From positions 142,555-206,554 of the forward strand of contig NZ_CADIJV010000006.1 of assembly GCF_902859765.1 (NCBI RefSeq): a DNA stretch of 64,000 bases, read 5' to 3'. This document shows, in pieces, positions 56,193 through 64,000 of this stretch. The position numbers and the translations under genes were made by a program. Every line of letters begins with the position of its first letter. Position 1 is the first letter of the stretch. This DNA comes from Achromobacter pulmonis (lineage in GTDB: Bacteria > Pseudomonadota > Gammaproteobacteria > Burkholderiales > Burkholderiaceae_B). The notes under the pieces were generated by a model. That model ran no database searches, was not told where the DNA came from, and was given only the letters and a program-made list of their open reading frames with translations.

Positions 56193-57861
56193 TACAACAA
56201 TCATGCCCATCGACCTGTCGGGGTTGATGGGCCCATTCAAGATCGACAAAGACGATCTGAATGACCTCAAGAAGACCATCGGCGACTCGCGCAAACAGAG
56301 CCTGTCCGATGCGCTGGCGGTGTTCGCCGGACGGGCGAAGAGTGTGGTCGACTTTGCCGAGAACAAGATCGCTCAGTTCGAGCAGGGCTATTTCGCCGCC
56401 AAGCTGGGCGGCACCACGGGCCGCGACATGCGGGCGCTGGAAGCGGTGGCGCAGGACTTCGGCCTTTCCGTCGGGGCGATGCGCGACGGCGTCCAGGCAC
56501 TGCACCGCAACGCGCGCGACGATCCCGCCACGGCTGCCCTGCTGGAAAAGCTGCACATCACGTCGAACGATGGCGCCGGCGGCCAGCGTAACAGCGCCGA
56601 CCTGATGCTGGCGTTGAGCGACGTGCTCAAGGGCATGGACCCGAACCAGGCCCGCGAGACGGGCAAGGGTCTGGGGCTGGAAGCCGACGTCATGGAGGCG
56701 CTGCGCAATCCCGAATTCGGTCAACGCCTTTCCGTGCAGCGCGACGCCGAGGAAAACAGCAGGATCGAGGCGGCTGGCGAGCGCGCCCACCAGTTGATGA
56801 CGACCGTGCGTCAGTTGAGTGGCTCCGTCGACGCGATGTTCGCGCAGGCGCTATTGACCATGGGGCCGAAGCTGCAGCAGACGCTCGATGGCATCGCGGC
56901 CTGGTTCAAGGAGAACGGCGAGACGGCGGGCACGCGGCTGGGCGAGGTCGGCAATTTCGTCCTGTCGCTGATGTCGCTGCTGGGACCGGTGGTCAGCGTG
57001 ATGACCTGGCTGGATGACGTCACCGGCGGGTTGAGTTCCCAGGTCATGTTGCTGGTGGGCGGATTCCTGATGCTGGGCGGCGGCGGCGTGGTGAGCGCCC
57101 TGGTGGGGCTGGTGTCGAAGTTCGATGGCCTGCGGTCGCTCGTGCGCAGGCTGGGCCCCAGCCTGGGTTCCATGGCCAGCACCATCGGCGGCCACGTGCG
57201 AAACGCCTGGTCGGCAACCAGCGGCTTCGTGCGCGGGGTATTCGGCAGGATGACGGCATTTGGCCGCGCGGCCGTGACGCAGCTCGGCGGCATGGCGGGC
57301 GCGGCCTGGTCCTGGCTGGGCAACATGGCGGCGCGCGGCGGCGCCCTGGTGGTTGACGGGGTCAAGGCGGCGGGGCAGACCGCGCTGCAGTGGGGCAAGT
57401 CCTTGTGGGAGAGCGCAGGCTCGTGGATCGGCCGTATCGCCGATGGCGCCAAGTCCGTGATCCGTAGCGTGGCGAGTTCGCCGACGGCCGTGGGCGCGGG
57501 GCTGCTCTTATACCCCAGGTCGTTGGGCGATGGCACGTTGAAAGGGCGGGAGGGCACGCCGGGCTTTCCGGCCGAACAACCCGTACCGCGGTTGAACCCG
57601 CCCGACACCGGTATCCGGCCCGAGCACATGGATGGCGTCCAGGTCGAGCCGTGGCGCTATTACCCCTCCGGCTTCGCCACCGACGCGGCCGCGGGCGCCG
57701 CATTGGTGCCGCCCGCGGCCGCGCCGGTTTCCATCAATGCCACCACGACTATCCACGTCAATGGATCGACCGATCCGAGAGCGACCGGAGAAGCCGTGGC
57801 CAATCAACAAAGCCGGGTCAACGCAGACCTGACGCGCAACCTGCAGGGATCTTATGGCTGA
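56185..57861 (+). CDS. Tail tape measure protein
   Basis: A 558-residue, mainly helical protein with Gly-rich hydrophobic segments in the middle (about 270-325, FVLSLMSLLGPVVSVMTWL and VMLLVGGFLMLGGGGVVSALVGLV) and a Pro/Ala-rich C-terminus. Position directly after the chaperone and its length mark it as tape measure. By the usual rule of about 0.15 nm per residue, the tail would be near 80 nm. It overlaps both neighbours by 8 bp. Confidence 0.88.
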   Translation: MANTTIMPIDLSGLMGPFKIDKDDLNDLKKTIGDSRKQSLSDALAVFAGRAKSVVDFAENKIAQFEQGYFAAKLGGTTGRDMRALEAVAQDFGLSVGAMRDGVQALHRNARDDPATAALLEKLHITSNDGAGGQRNSADLMLALSDVLKGMDPNQARETGKGLGLEADVMEALRNPEFGQRLSVQRDAEENSRIEAAGERAHQLMTTVRQLSGSVDAMFAQALLTMGPKLQQTLDGIAAWFKENGETAGTRLGEVGNFVLSLMSLLGPVVSVMTWLDDVTGGLSSQVMLLVGGFLMLGGGGVVSALVGLVSKFDGLRSLVRRLGPSLGSMASTIGGHVRNAWSATSGFVRGVFGRMTAFGRAAVTQLGGMAGAAWSWLGNMAARGGALVVDGVKAAGQTALQWGKSLWESAGSWIGRIADGAKSVIRSVASSPTAVGAGLLLYPRSLGDGTLKGREGTPGFPAEQPVPRLNPPDTGIRPEHMDGVQVEPWRYYPSGFATDAAAGAALVPPAAAPVSINATTTIHVNGSTDPRATGEAVANQQSRVNADLTRNLQGSYG

Positions 57862-58453
57862 CTTGAAAATCGCGGGCGCCGACATGATCGGCCTGCTGTC
57901 CAAGAAAATCGGCGACATCGTGGTGGAAGCGACCCTGAGCGAGTCTCATGACGACGCGCTCAAGATCACCAGCCACCCGGTGGAGTCGGGCCCGTATGGC
58001 AAATCGGCGATCAGCGATCATGCGTTCAAGCAACCGCTGTCGCTGACCCTGAAGTGCGCCTGGAGCAACGCCTCGTACGAGGCGTTGGCGGGCGCGCAGG
58101 CCAAGGATGTCGCCAATGGCAAGGCCGCGGCCGACGACTACGCGACCGCCATCTATTCCCAGTTGCTCAGCCTGCAGGAATCGCGCGAGCCGGTGACCGT
58201 GGTTACCAGCCGCCGGCGCTACAGCGACATGTTGATCGAGAAGATCTCGGTCGAGACCAGCAGGAACTCCTTGGGCGCCGTGTTCGCGACGGTGATGTTG
58301 CGCGAAGTGGTCGTGGTGCAGACCCGCAGCACATCGCTGCCGCCGTACGCGGACCAGAAAGAGAAAGAGAAGACCGCGGACAAGCAGAGCCTGGGCGCAA
58401 AAACCCCCCGGCCCGCGACGCCTTTCGGCGGCGGGTCGCTGTATTGGACATAG
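57854..58453 (+). CDS. Dit-like/baseplate protein
   Basis: A 199-residue protein with VVEATLSESHDDALKITSHPVESGPYGKSAISDHAF (in parts) near the start, typical of the Dit-like baseplate protein following the tape measure in this phage group. The last 40 residues are Lys/Glu then Pro-rich. It begins 8 bp inside the tape measure gene. It would help anchor the tube to the baseplate. Confidence 0.8.
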   Translation: MADLKIAGADMIGLLSKKIGDIVVEATLSESHDDALKITSHPVESGPYGKSAISDHAFKQPLSLTLKCAWSNASYEALAGAQAKDVANGKAAADDYATAIYSQLLSLQESREPVTVVTSRRRYSDMLIEKISVETSRNSLGAVFATVMLREVVVVQTRSTSLPPYADQKEKEKTADKQSLGAKTPRPATPFGGGSLYWT

Positions 58454-58462
58454 GAGATACGC

Positions 58463-58762
58463 ATGAACTACTTCGAGATACCCGTGTCGCCGATTCCGCA
58501 GGTGTTCGCGATATCGCTGGGCGGCGACGACTATCGGTTGACCTTGCAGTATCGCGACGGCTGGATCCTGGACGTGGCCGATGATCTCGGCCAGGCGCTG
58601 GTATCCGGCATCCCGCTGGTGACGGGCCTGAACCTGCTGGGACAGTATCGACACCTCGGATTCACCGGGGGGCTGCGGGTGACGGGGGCGGAATCGCCCG
58701 ACGATGCGCCGACGTTCACCGACCTGGGCCGTGGCGCCAAGCTCTACTGGGTGGCGGACTGA
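58463..58762 (+). CDS. Baseplate plug-like protein
   Basis: A 99-residue protein, MNYFEIPVSPIPQVFAISLGGDDYRLTLQYRD, resembling the small plug proteins (Pam3 gp18-like/gp31-like) found between Dit-like and hub genes. It ends 1 bp before the hub gene start. Confidence 0.78.
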   Translation: MNYFEIPVSPIPQVFAISLGGDDYRLTLQYRDGWILDVADDLGQALVSGIPLVTGLNLLGQYRHLGFTGGLRVTGAESPDDAPTFTDLGRGAKLYWVAD

Positions 58763-58763
58763 C

Positions 58764-59792
58764 ATGGCCGGGACCACGACAATGGAACCGATCGCCGTGT
58801 ATGGCGATCCGGTGGACGACGACGAAGGCGTGCGCCAGTGGGGCAGGAAGGTGTCTCTGATCGTTGGCGACGAAGAGGCCATCGACCTGTCGGCGCTGAG
58901 CTTCAGCTTCTCCATCAAGCGCAACGACGCCAAGTCGCCCAATACCGCCACCATCAAGGTGACGAATGCCAGCCGCGAAACCGCCAGCATGGTCCAGCGC
59001 GAGTTCACCCGTGTGGTGCTGCAGGCCGGCTATGAGGGCAATTACGGCGTGATCTTCCATGGCAACGTGGTGCGCGCCAAATGGGGCGGCTCGGGCGATA
59101 CCGAGACGACGCTGGAAATCACGGCGGCGGACGGTGACAAGGCCTACAACTTCGCGGTGGTCAACGCCACCCTGCCCAAGGGCAGCAGCCGCGCCGACAA
59201 AGTTCGGTTGCTGTGCTCGGCCATGAATCCCTATGGCGTCAGGCAGGGCTACGCCCCCGACCTGGGCGGCAAGAAAGCGATCCGCGGGGCGGTGATGTCC
59301 GGCATGGTGCGCGACTACCTGCAGGATGTCTGCGGCAGCGCCAACACGCTGTGGAGCATCCAGGACGGCAAGGTGGTGGTCGTGCCCGAAACCGCCTACG
59401 TACCGGGTTCGGTGCCAGTTGTGTCCCACGACACAGGCCTGGTCGGCATGCCCGAGCAGGTCGAGAAGGGCATCAAGATCCGCATGTTGCTGAACCCCAG
59501 CATCCGCGTGGGCGGCCTGATCAATCTGGACAACAGCCGCATCGCCGAATACGGCTTCGAGGATCGGACCCAGAGCAAGGACGCGGCCGAGATCGACCGC
59601 AGCGAACAGCGCCGTATCAGCAGCGACGGCTACTACTACGTGATGGAAGTCGAGCATCGCGGCCATACCCGCGACAACGAATGGTACACGGAGGCCCTCT
59701 GCCTGGCCACCGATGCCACGCTGTATCCGGGCGACCTGGGACGGGCGGGCACGCAGGACGATGCGGCCAAGCCGGCCAGTGTCGTCAAGTAG
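58764..59792 (+). CDS. Baseplate hub protein
   Basis: A 342-residue hub-type protein (gp27/gpD-like fold expected). It has FSIKRNDAKSPNTATIKVTN, GVIFHGNVVRAKWGGSGDTETTLEITAADGD (in parts) and RISSDGYYYVMEVEHRGHTRDNEWYTEALC toward the end. It links tube to spike. ATG 58764 is chosen; an ATG at 58782 would remove six residues. Confidence 0.82.
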   Translation: MAGTTTMEPIAVYGDPVDDDEGVRQWGRKVSLIVGDEEAIDLSALSFSFSIKRNDAKSPNTATIKVTNASRETASMVQREFTRVVLQAGYEGNYGVIFHGNVVRAKWGGSGDTETTLEITAADGDKAYNFAVVNATLPKGSSRADKVRLLCSAMNPYGVRQGYAPDLGGKKAIRGAVMSGMVRDYLQDVCGSANTLWSIQDGKVVVVPETAYVPGSVPVVSHDTGLVGMPEQVEKGIKIRMLLNPSIRVGGLINLDNSRIAEYGFEDRTQSKDAAEIDRSEQRRISSDGYYYVMEVEHRGHTRDNEWYTEALCLATDATLYPGDLGRAGTQDDAAKPASVVK

Positions 59793-59826
59793 CGGGCCGT
59801 CCGGCTTCATTTCAGCAGGATGATTC

Positions 59827-60570
59827 ATGAACCGACTAGAGAACTTGAACGATCCGGGAACCGCGATCGGCGCCGCGCTGCGTGGCGCGTTGGCACAGAC
59901 CTGGACCGCCATGCCGGCCATCATCGGTGAGTTCGATCCGGTGGCAATGACATGCACCGCGCAACCGGCCATCCGGGCGCGCGTCACCGCACCCGATGGG
60001 CAGCAGTACAGCAAGGCGTTGCCGCTGCTGGTGGACTGCCCCGTGTATTTTCCGTCGGGCGGCAATTGCACGCTGACGTTTCCGGTGGCGCCGGGCGACG
60101 AATGCCTGGTGGTGTTTGCATCGCGCTGCATCGATGCCTGGTGGCAATCGGGGAAGGTCCAGGACCAGGCCGAGGTGCGGATGCATGACCTGTCCGACGG
60201 CTTTGTCTATGTAGGGGTGCGATCGCAGCCGCGGGTACTGCCCGCGGTCAGCACGACCACGACCCAACTGCGCAGCGACGATGGCTCGACCTTTCTGGAA
60301 CTGGATCCGGCCGCCGGCAAGGTGAAGATCGTGGCGCCGGGCGGCTTCGAGGTGGTGGCGCCGGTGTCCGAGTTTTCCGGACAGGTGCTGGTCAACGGCC
60401 TGTTGCGCTACCTGGCCGGCCTGGTCGGCAGCGGCGGCCAGGGCGACACCGCCCAGATCAGCGGGGTATTGAATGTGATCGGCCAGATCCTGGCCAACGG
60501 CAAGCGGGTGGACGATACCCACACCCATATCGCCCAGGGCGCCAACGCGGTGACCACGCCGCCCAACTGA
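59827..60570 (+). CDS. Gp138-type membrane-puncturing spike protein
   Basis: A 247-residue central spike with an N-terminal OB-like domain (FDPVAMTCTAQPAIRARV, VYFPSGGNCTLTFPVAPGDECLVVF) and a triple-stranded beta-helix-like middle. The C-terminus DDTHTHIAQGANAVTTPPN carries the HxH apex motif that holds an iron ion in spike tips. It pierces the outer membrane of the target cell when the sheath contracts. Confidence 0.87.
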   Translation: MNRLENLNDPGTAIGAALRGALAQTWTAMPAIIGEFDPVAMTCTAQPAIRARVTAPDGQQYSKALPLLVDCPVYFPSGGNCTLTFPVAPGDECLVVFASRCIDAWWQSGKVQDQAEVRMHDLSDGFVYVGVRSQPRVLPAVSTTTTQLRSDDGSTFLELDPAAGKVKIVAPGGFEVVAPVSEFSGQVLVNGLLRYLAGLVGSGGQGDTAQISGVLNVIGQILANGKRVDDTHTHIAQGANAVTTPPN

Positions 60571-60578
60571 GGATTCCT

Positions 60579-60932
60579 ATGCGTTATCGAAAACTGGACG
60601 CCGCTGGCGACTATGCATTTGGCTCGTCACGGGCCGACTTCCACCGCGACACGGCCGAGACCGTGGCGCAGGCCGTCAAGACGCGGCTGATGCTGGCGCG
60701 CGGCGAATGGTTCCTGGACGTGACCGAAGGCACGCCCTGGAACGGCGAGGTGCTGGGCAAGCAGCCCAGGGCCGGCTACGACTGGGCCATACGCCAGCGC
60801 ATTCTGGGCACGGCCGGTGTGACCGGCCTGGCCGAGTATTCGAGCCGGCTTGACCCGGATACCCGTGGCTTGAGCGTGACGGCTTCCATTTCAACCCTTT
60901 ACGGCACGGCCCTTGTGCAGGCGGCATTATGA
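60579..60932 (+). CDS. Baseplate wedge protein (gp25/W/gp46-like)
   Basis: A 117-residue protein with AQAVKTRLMLARGEWFLDVTEGTPW and RILGTAGVTGL, the pattern of the gp25/gpW-like wedge component of contractile baseplates. Its stop overlaps the J-like gene start by 4 bp (ATGA), fixing their coupling. Confidence 0.86.
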   Translation: MRYRKLDAAGDYAFGSSRADFHRDTAETVAQAVKTRLMLARGEWFLDVTEGTPWNGEVLGKQPRAGYDWAIRQRILGTAGVTGLAEYSSRLDPDTRGLSVTASISTLYGTALVQAAL

Positions 60933-62110
60933 CGATTCTTTCCACGGCCCCGGTCATCGACGCCGCGGGCATACGCGCACCGAGCTACGGCGAGGTGCTG
61001 GAGTATTTCAAGCAGCAGTACCGTGGCATCTACGGCGCGGATACGTATCTGGAGGCGGACAGCCAGGACGGTCAATTGCTGGCCGTGTTCGCCCTGGCCA
61101 TCCATGAGGCCAACACGGCGGCGATCAAGGTGTACAACGCGTTCTCGCCCGCCACCGCTGCCGATGCGGCGCTGTCGAACAACGTCAAGATCAACGGCCT
61201 GGCTCGCGGCGTGGCGACACGCTCGTCGGTGGACCTGCGTATCGTGGGGCAGGGCGGCGTCACCATCGTCGATGGCGTGGCCACCGATGCCAACCGCGGA
61301 CGCTGGCAATTGCCGCCCAGCGTGACCATCCCGCCGGGTGGCGAGATCACTGTCACGGCGCTGAGCCAGACGCTGGGCGCGGTGACGGCGGCGGCCGGCA
61401 GTATCAACCAGATCGGCACGCCGACGCTGGGCTGGCAGTCCGTCGAGAATCCGGCCGCCGCGACGCCGGGGGCACCGGTCGAGAGCGATGCTGCCCTGCG
61501 GGTGCGGCAGGCCATATCGGTGGCTCTGCCATCGCGCAGCGTGCTGGAAGGCACCATCGGCGCGGTGGCATCGGTGCCGGGCGTGTTGCGCCACGCTGCC
61601 TTCGAGAACGATACGCCGGTGGCCGATGCTCATGGCCTGCCGCCTCACAGCATCGCCCTGGTAGTCGATGGCGGCGACGCGGCGCGGATCGCACAGGCGA
61701 TCGCCGCCAAGAAGACGCCCGGAACCGGCACGCACGGTACCACCACGGTGGTGGTGACGGACATCTACGGCATTGCGCATCTGATCCGCTTTTTCCGGCC
61801 CACCCTTGTGCCGCTCTCGGTGGCGGTGCAGATGCGTGCGTTGCCGGGCTACACCACGGCTATCGGGCAGGCGGTGCGGCAGGCGATCGCCGACTACATC
61901 AATGCTGTGGCCATCGGCGGCGGCGCCAGCGCCTCTGTGGAATGGGCCGACGCCATCTCGGCGGCAAACGGCGTGCCGGGCAATGGCACGTTCAAGATCA
62001 CCGGCCTGACCCTGCGCGGTCCGGCCGGCAACGGCGCGCCGGATGTGGCGCTGGCCTTCAATGAAGCCGCCGCGGCGATGCCGGACGACGTGACGCTCAC
62101 GGTGACCTGA
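60929..62110 (+). CDS. Baseplate J-like wedge protein
   Basis: A 393-residue baseplate J/gp47-like protein. Typical parts are ADTYLEADSQDGQLLAVFALAIHEANTAA (in parts), GATPGAPVESDAALRVR and GHATENDTP-like VLRHAAFENDTPV. It forms the wedge dimer that opens during sheath contraction. Confidence 0.9.
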   Translation: MTILSTAPVIDAAGIRAPSYGEVLEYFKQQYRGIYGADTYLEADSQDGQLLAVFALAIHEANTAAIKVYNAFSPATAADAALSNNVKINGLARGVATRSSVDLRIVGQGGVTIVDGVATDANRGRWQLPPSVTIPPGGEITVTALSQTLGAVTAAAGSINQIGTPTLGWQSVENPAAATPGAPVESDAALRVRQAISVALPSRSVLEGTIGAVASVPGVLRHAAFENDTPVADAHGLPPHSIALVVDGGDAARIAQAIAAKKTPGTGTHGTTTVVVTDIYGIAHLIRFFRPTLVPLSVAVQMRALPGYTTAIGQAVRQAIADYINAVAIGGGASASVEWADAISAANGVPGNGTFKITGLTLRGPAGNGAPDVALAFNEAAAAMPDDVTLTVT

Positions 62111-62111
62111 C

Positions 62112-62777
62112 ATGGCCAACTCTGACGACTACATCGCGCGGCTATCCGCGTACCACCGCGCCAAGCCCCGTTTCAGCGCCACCGTTGCCGCCCTGTGCGG
62201 CGCGGCGGCGGGCGTGCGCGAACTGTACGGCGGCATGCCGGCGGCTTTTGACCTGGACCGCGCCATTGGCGCGCAGTTGGACGCCGTGGGGCATTGGGTG
62301 GGACTCGACCGCAAGGTCAGTACACCGATCGCCAATGTCTATTTCTCGCACGACATCGACGGCCTGGGCTTCGACCAGGGCGTGTGGCAAGGCCCCTTCG
62401 ATCCGGACAGCGGCCTGACCGAGCTGGACGACGATACCTACCGGCTGTTGTTGCGCGCCAAGATCGGCGCCAACCACTGGGACGGCACGCTGGAGGCCTC
62501 GGCCGCCATCCTGGACCGCATCTTCGGCGGCGGCACCCACGTGTTCATTCAGGACAACGGCGACATGTCGGTTGACATCGGTGTCGCCGGCACGCCGCCG
62601 TCTGCGTTGTTCCTGGCACTGCTGACGGGCGGGTACATCCCGCTCAAACCGCAGGGCGTACGCATCAGTTATTACGTCATCCCCTCGCAAGAGGGGCCTC
62701 TGTTCGGTTTTGACGTTCAAAACCAATACATCTCGGGGTTCGACGGCGGACTCTGGGGTTCGCTTTTTGCCGGTTGA
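62112..62777 (+). CDS. DUF2612 baseplate/tail protein
   Basis: A 221-residue DUF2612 protein, occupying the place of gpI between J and fibre. It has DRAIGAQLDAVGHWVGLDRKV and LDDDTYRLLLRAKIGANHWDGT. It probably connects the fibre to the wedge. AUG starts 1 bp after the J-like stop. Confidence 0.88.
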   Translation: MANSDDYIARLSAYHRAKPRFSATVAALCGAAAGVRELYGGMPAAFDLDRAIGAQLDAVGHWVGLDRKVSTPIANVYFSHDIDGLGFDQGVWQGPFDPDSGLTELDDDTYRLLLRAKIGANHWDGTLEASAAILDRIFGGGTHVFIQDNGDMSVDIGVAGTPPSALFLALLTGGYIPLKPQGVRISYYVIPSQEGPLFGFDVQNQYISGFDGGLWGSLFAG

Positions 62778-62791
62778 ATAAGGACAAATCC

Positions 62792-63778
62792 GTGGCTATC
62801 AATCAAATTCTTCCTTTCGGCACCGTGCCCGGCGCCAACGTGCTCGCTCCCGCCGACTATCAGGCCCTGGCCGCCCGGCTGGCCGGTTTCTCGGCCGGCA
62901 TGGCCAAATCCAGGGAACTCAACACCGTCTGGCGCCAGGCGTCCTTCGTGGCCGCCATGATCGGCCAGTACATCGCCGACAAGGCCGGCCAGGACGTGCT
63001 GGACAACGGCGACCTGGCGGCGCTGCAGGAGCAATTCGTGGCGGCGCTGGCGGCATCGCCTGCGCTGACGGGTACTCCGACGGCGCCGACGCCGGCAGCC
63101 AGCGACCAAAGCACCCGCATTGCGACGACCGCATTCGTGGCGGGCAACTTTCCCCGCATCTATTCGATCAGCGCGCTGCCGACGCAGGATGTGGGGCCCA
63201 TCATCGTGGCGGAGTGCGCGGAAGTGTGGAACTGGGTTTCCGGACAGTATTTCACTGGCTACCGTTCGCCGTTATGCGGCCGCCCCTTGGATGGCCATAC
63301 CAATCTGCCGCTGGCCAGTGAAGTCGATGCCACCGGCGGGCTGTTGTCGAAGGCCGATTACGCCGCGCTGTGGGGCTATGCGCAGGAGCAGGGGCTGGTA
63401 AAGACAGAGGCCCTGTGGTCGGCGAACCGCGGCAGTCACTGGTTCTCGGACTATTCGGCAACGCAGTTCCGGGTGCCGGATCTGCGCGATATGTTCCGTC
63501 GATTTACCGGAACTGACGCTGACACTGCAAATGCAAGGTCACTGGCGAGCCACCAGGCTGATGCCCTGCAGGGGCATGGGCATGACCTTTGGTATCCCTT
63601 CACCGGGACGACTTCTGGTGGCGGTTCCCTGACTGTCTCGTTGTCGACAAACCCCGCCTCCGGAATATCGATGAATTACGCATCAGGGATCCTTAGAGAT
63701 GGTGGGCGCGGTACGCCCCGCGTCGCCACGGAGACCCGCCCTGCGAATACCGCTTACCCCCCGCGCATTCACGTATGA
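62792..63778 (+). CDS. Tail fibre protein
   Basis: A 328-residue fibre. The N-terminal part is a baseplate attachment region, followed by TPTAPTPAASDQSTRIATTAFV, a repeat unit common in fibres. The tail-collar-like C-terminal part has FRVPDLRDMFRRFTG, and the end is ATETRPANTAYPPRIHV. GTG 62792 with AAGGA at 62780-62784 is preferred over TTG 62774, which overlaps the DUF2612 stop. The last 85 residues, from DTANAR on, are replaceable by the opposite-strand copy (63781-64000). Confidence 0.88.
   Translation: MAINQILPFGTVPGANVLAPADYQALAARLAGFSAGMAKSRELNTVWRQASFVAAMIGQYIADKAGQDVLDNGDLAALQEQFVAALAASPALTGTPTAPTPAASDQSTRIATTAFVAGNFPRIYSISALPTQDVGPIIVAECAEVWNWVSGQYFTGYRSPLCGRPLDGHTNLPLASEVDATGGLLSKADYAALWGYAQEQGLVKTEALWSANRGSHWFSDYSATQFRVPDLRDMFRRFTGTDADTANARSLASHQADALQGHGHDLWYPFTGTTSGGGSLTVSLSTNPASGISMNYASGILRDGGRGTPRVATETRPANTAYPPRIHV
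63523..63534 (+). repeat. Inverted repeat, left copy (candidate inversion site)
   Basis: CACTGCAAATGC here is found again in inverted orientation at 63989-64000, where the window ends, so the true repeat may be longer. Both copies fall in the same codon frame (ACT GCA AAT GC) of the two fibre ends. Confidence 0.7.
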
Positions 63779-63780
63779 AA

Positions 63781-64000
63781 TTAGGCATGAATTCGTGGGG
63801 GATAGGCGACGTTGCGCGGACGCGTTTCGGCGGTGCCGGCGTCGGGGAACAGGCTGTCCATCTGGGATATGCCCTGCGACTCTCCGCCAGGCAGCGCATA
63901 GGTGGCAGCGTCCGAGTCCGTTCCAATAATTCGCCAGGTCTTGCTCTTGACCCGTACCTGCGCGGCCTGCCTGCTGCCGAGCACTCTCGCATTTGCAGTG
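63781..64000 (-). CDS. Alternative tail fibre C-terminus on the opposite strand (partial)
   Basis: A 72-codon stretch, open to the window edge, ends AETRPRNVAYPPRIHA just like the plus-strand fibre's ATETRPANTAYPPRIHV. It begins (reading from the edge) TANARVLGSRQAAQV against TANARSLASHQADAL. The middle part differs fully. Two base pairs separate its stop from the plus-strand stop. It looks like a silent fibre end that becomes expressed after inversion; if not, it is a remnant of a second fibre gene. Confidence 0.75.
   Translation of the reverse strand, partial: TANARVLGSRQAAQVRVKSKTWRIIGTDSDAATYALPGGESQGISQMDSLFPDAGTAETRPRNVAYPPRIHA
63989..64000 (-). repeat. Inverted repeat, right copy (candidate inversion site)
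   Basis: The reverse complement reads CACTGCAAATGC, identical to 63523-63534. The copy is cut by the window end. Confidence 0.7.

Noticed and set aside
62792-64000. Diversity-generating retroelement acting on the tail fibre, as in Bordetella phage BPP-1
   Set aside because: No reverse transcriptase or template repeat is visible, and the two fibre ends differ throughout and not only at adenine-derived positions. The inverted arrangement fits DNA inversion better. A retroelement beyond the window cannot be excluded.

Overview
The window is high-GC chromosomal DNA from a betaproteobacterium of the Alcaligenaceae, most like Bordetella or Achromobacter. The reasons are a Bug-family (TctC) periplasmic binding protein, a small H-NS protein of the BpH3 type, a split PntAa/PntAb/PntB transhydrogenase, and the gene set hemX-hemY-ppa. 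The genus is inferred from protein flavour and gene order only. No rRNA, tRNA, IS element or CRISPR array was seen.

Region 1 (1-12.4 kb): hemX, hemY and ppa, followed by a catabolic and uptake cluster. The minus-strand part (6732 to 3428) holds a cupin, a Liv-type binding protein, an SDR and an IclR regulator. The plus-strand part (6953 to 11389) holds an SDR, LivG-like and LivF-like ATPases, a fused LivH-LivM permease and a Dabb-domain protein. A FAH-family hydrolase and an entericidin-type lipoprotein follow. The substrate is not evident.

Region 2 (12.4-50.8 kb) is housekeeping: PIN-PhoH ATPase, Bcp peroxiredoxin, Mth938-like protein, AlaC-type aminotransferase, hom, thrC, fbp and pepN, lipoproteins, H-NS, tldD, aroG, an FAD-linked D-lactate/glycolate-type dehydrogenase, glcDEF, pntAa-pntAb-pntB, N-formylglutamate amidohydrolase, a Bug protein with a divergent LysR regulator, mnmA, TauE/SafE, a GST, purB, cytochrome c', cytochrome b561, GNAT, DUF3053 lipoprotein and an AI-2E-family transporter. 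In front of aroG lies what reads as a complete Phe/Tyr transcription attenuator: a short leader peptide with alternating Phe and Tyr codons, an antiterminator segment and an intrinsic terminator.

Region 3 (50.8-64 kb) is a phage-derived contractile-tail island. A LexA/CI-like S24 repressor diverges from a small winged-helix-like gene, with repeated GTAGCGA operator half-sites between them. Next come a partly duplicated regulator module carrying seven 17-bp tandem repeats and a series of three or four terminators. Then an uninterrupted tail operon follows: neck/completion protein, DUF3383 sheath, DUF3277 tube, tail assembly chaperone with an apparent -1 frameshift extension, tape measure, Dit-like protein, baseplate plug, hub, Gp138-type spike, gp25/W-like wedge, J-like protein, DUF2612 and tail fibre. 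No head, terminase, portal, integrase or replication gene lies between the repressor and the tail genes, so a tailocin (R-type phage-tail bacteriocin) is the leading reading. At the very end the fibre gene converges on a second fibre 3' end on the opposite strand. The two share an in-frame inverted repeat, which is the layout of an invertible fibre-switching cassette.
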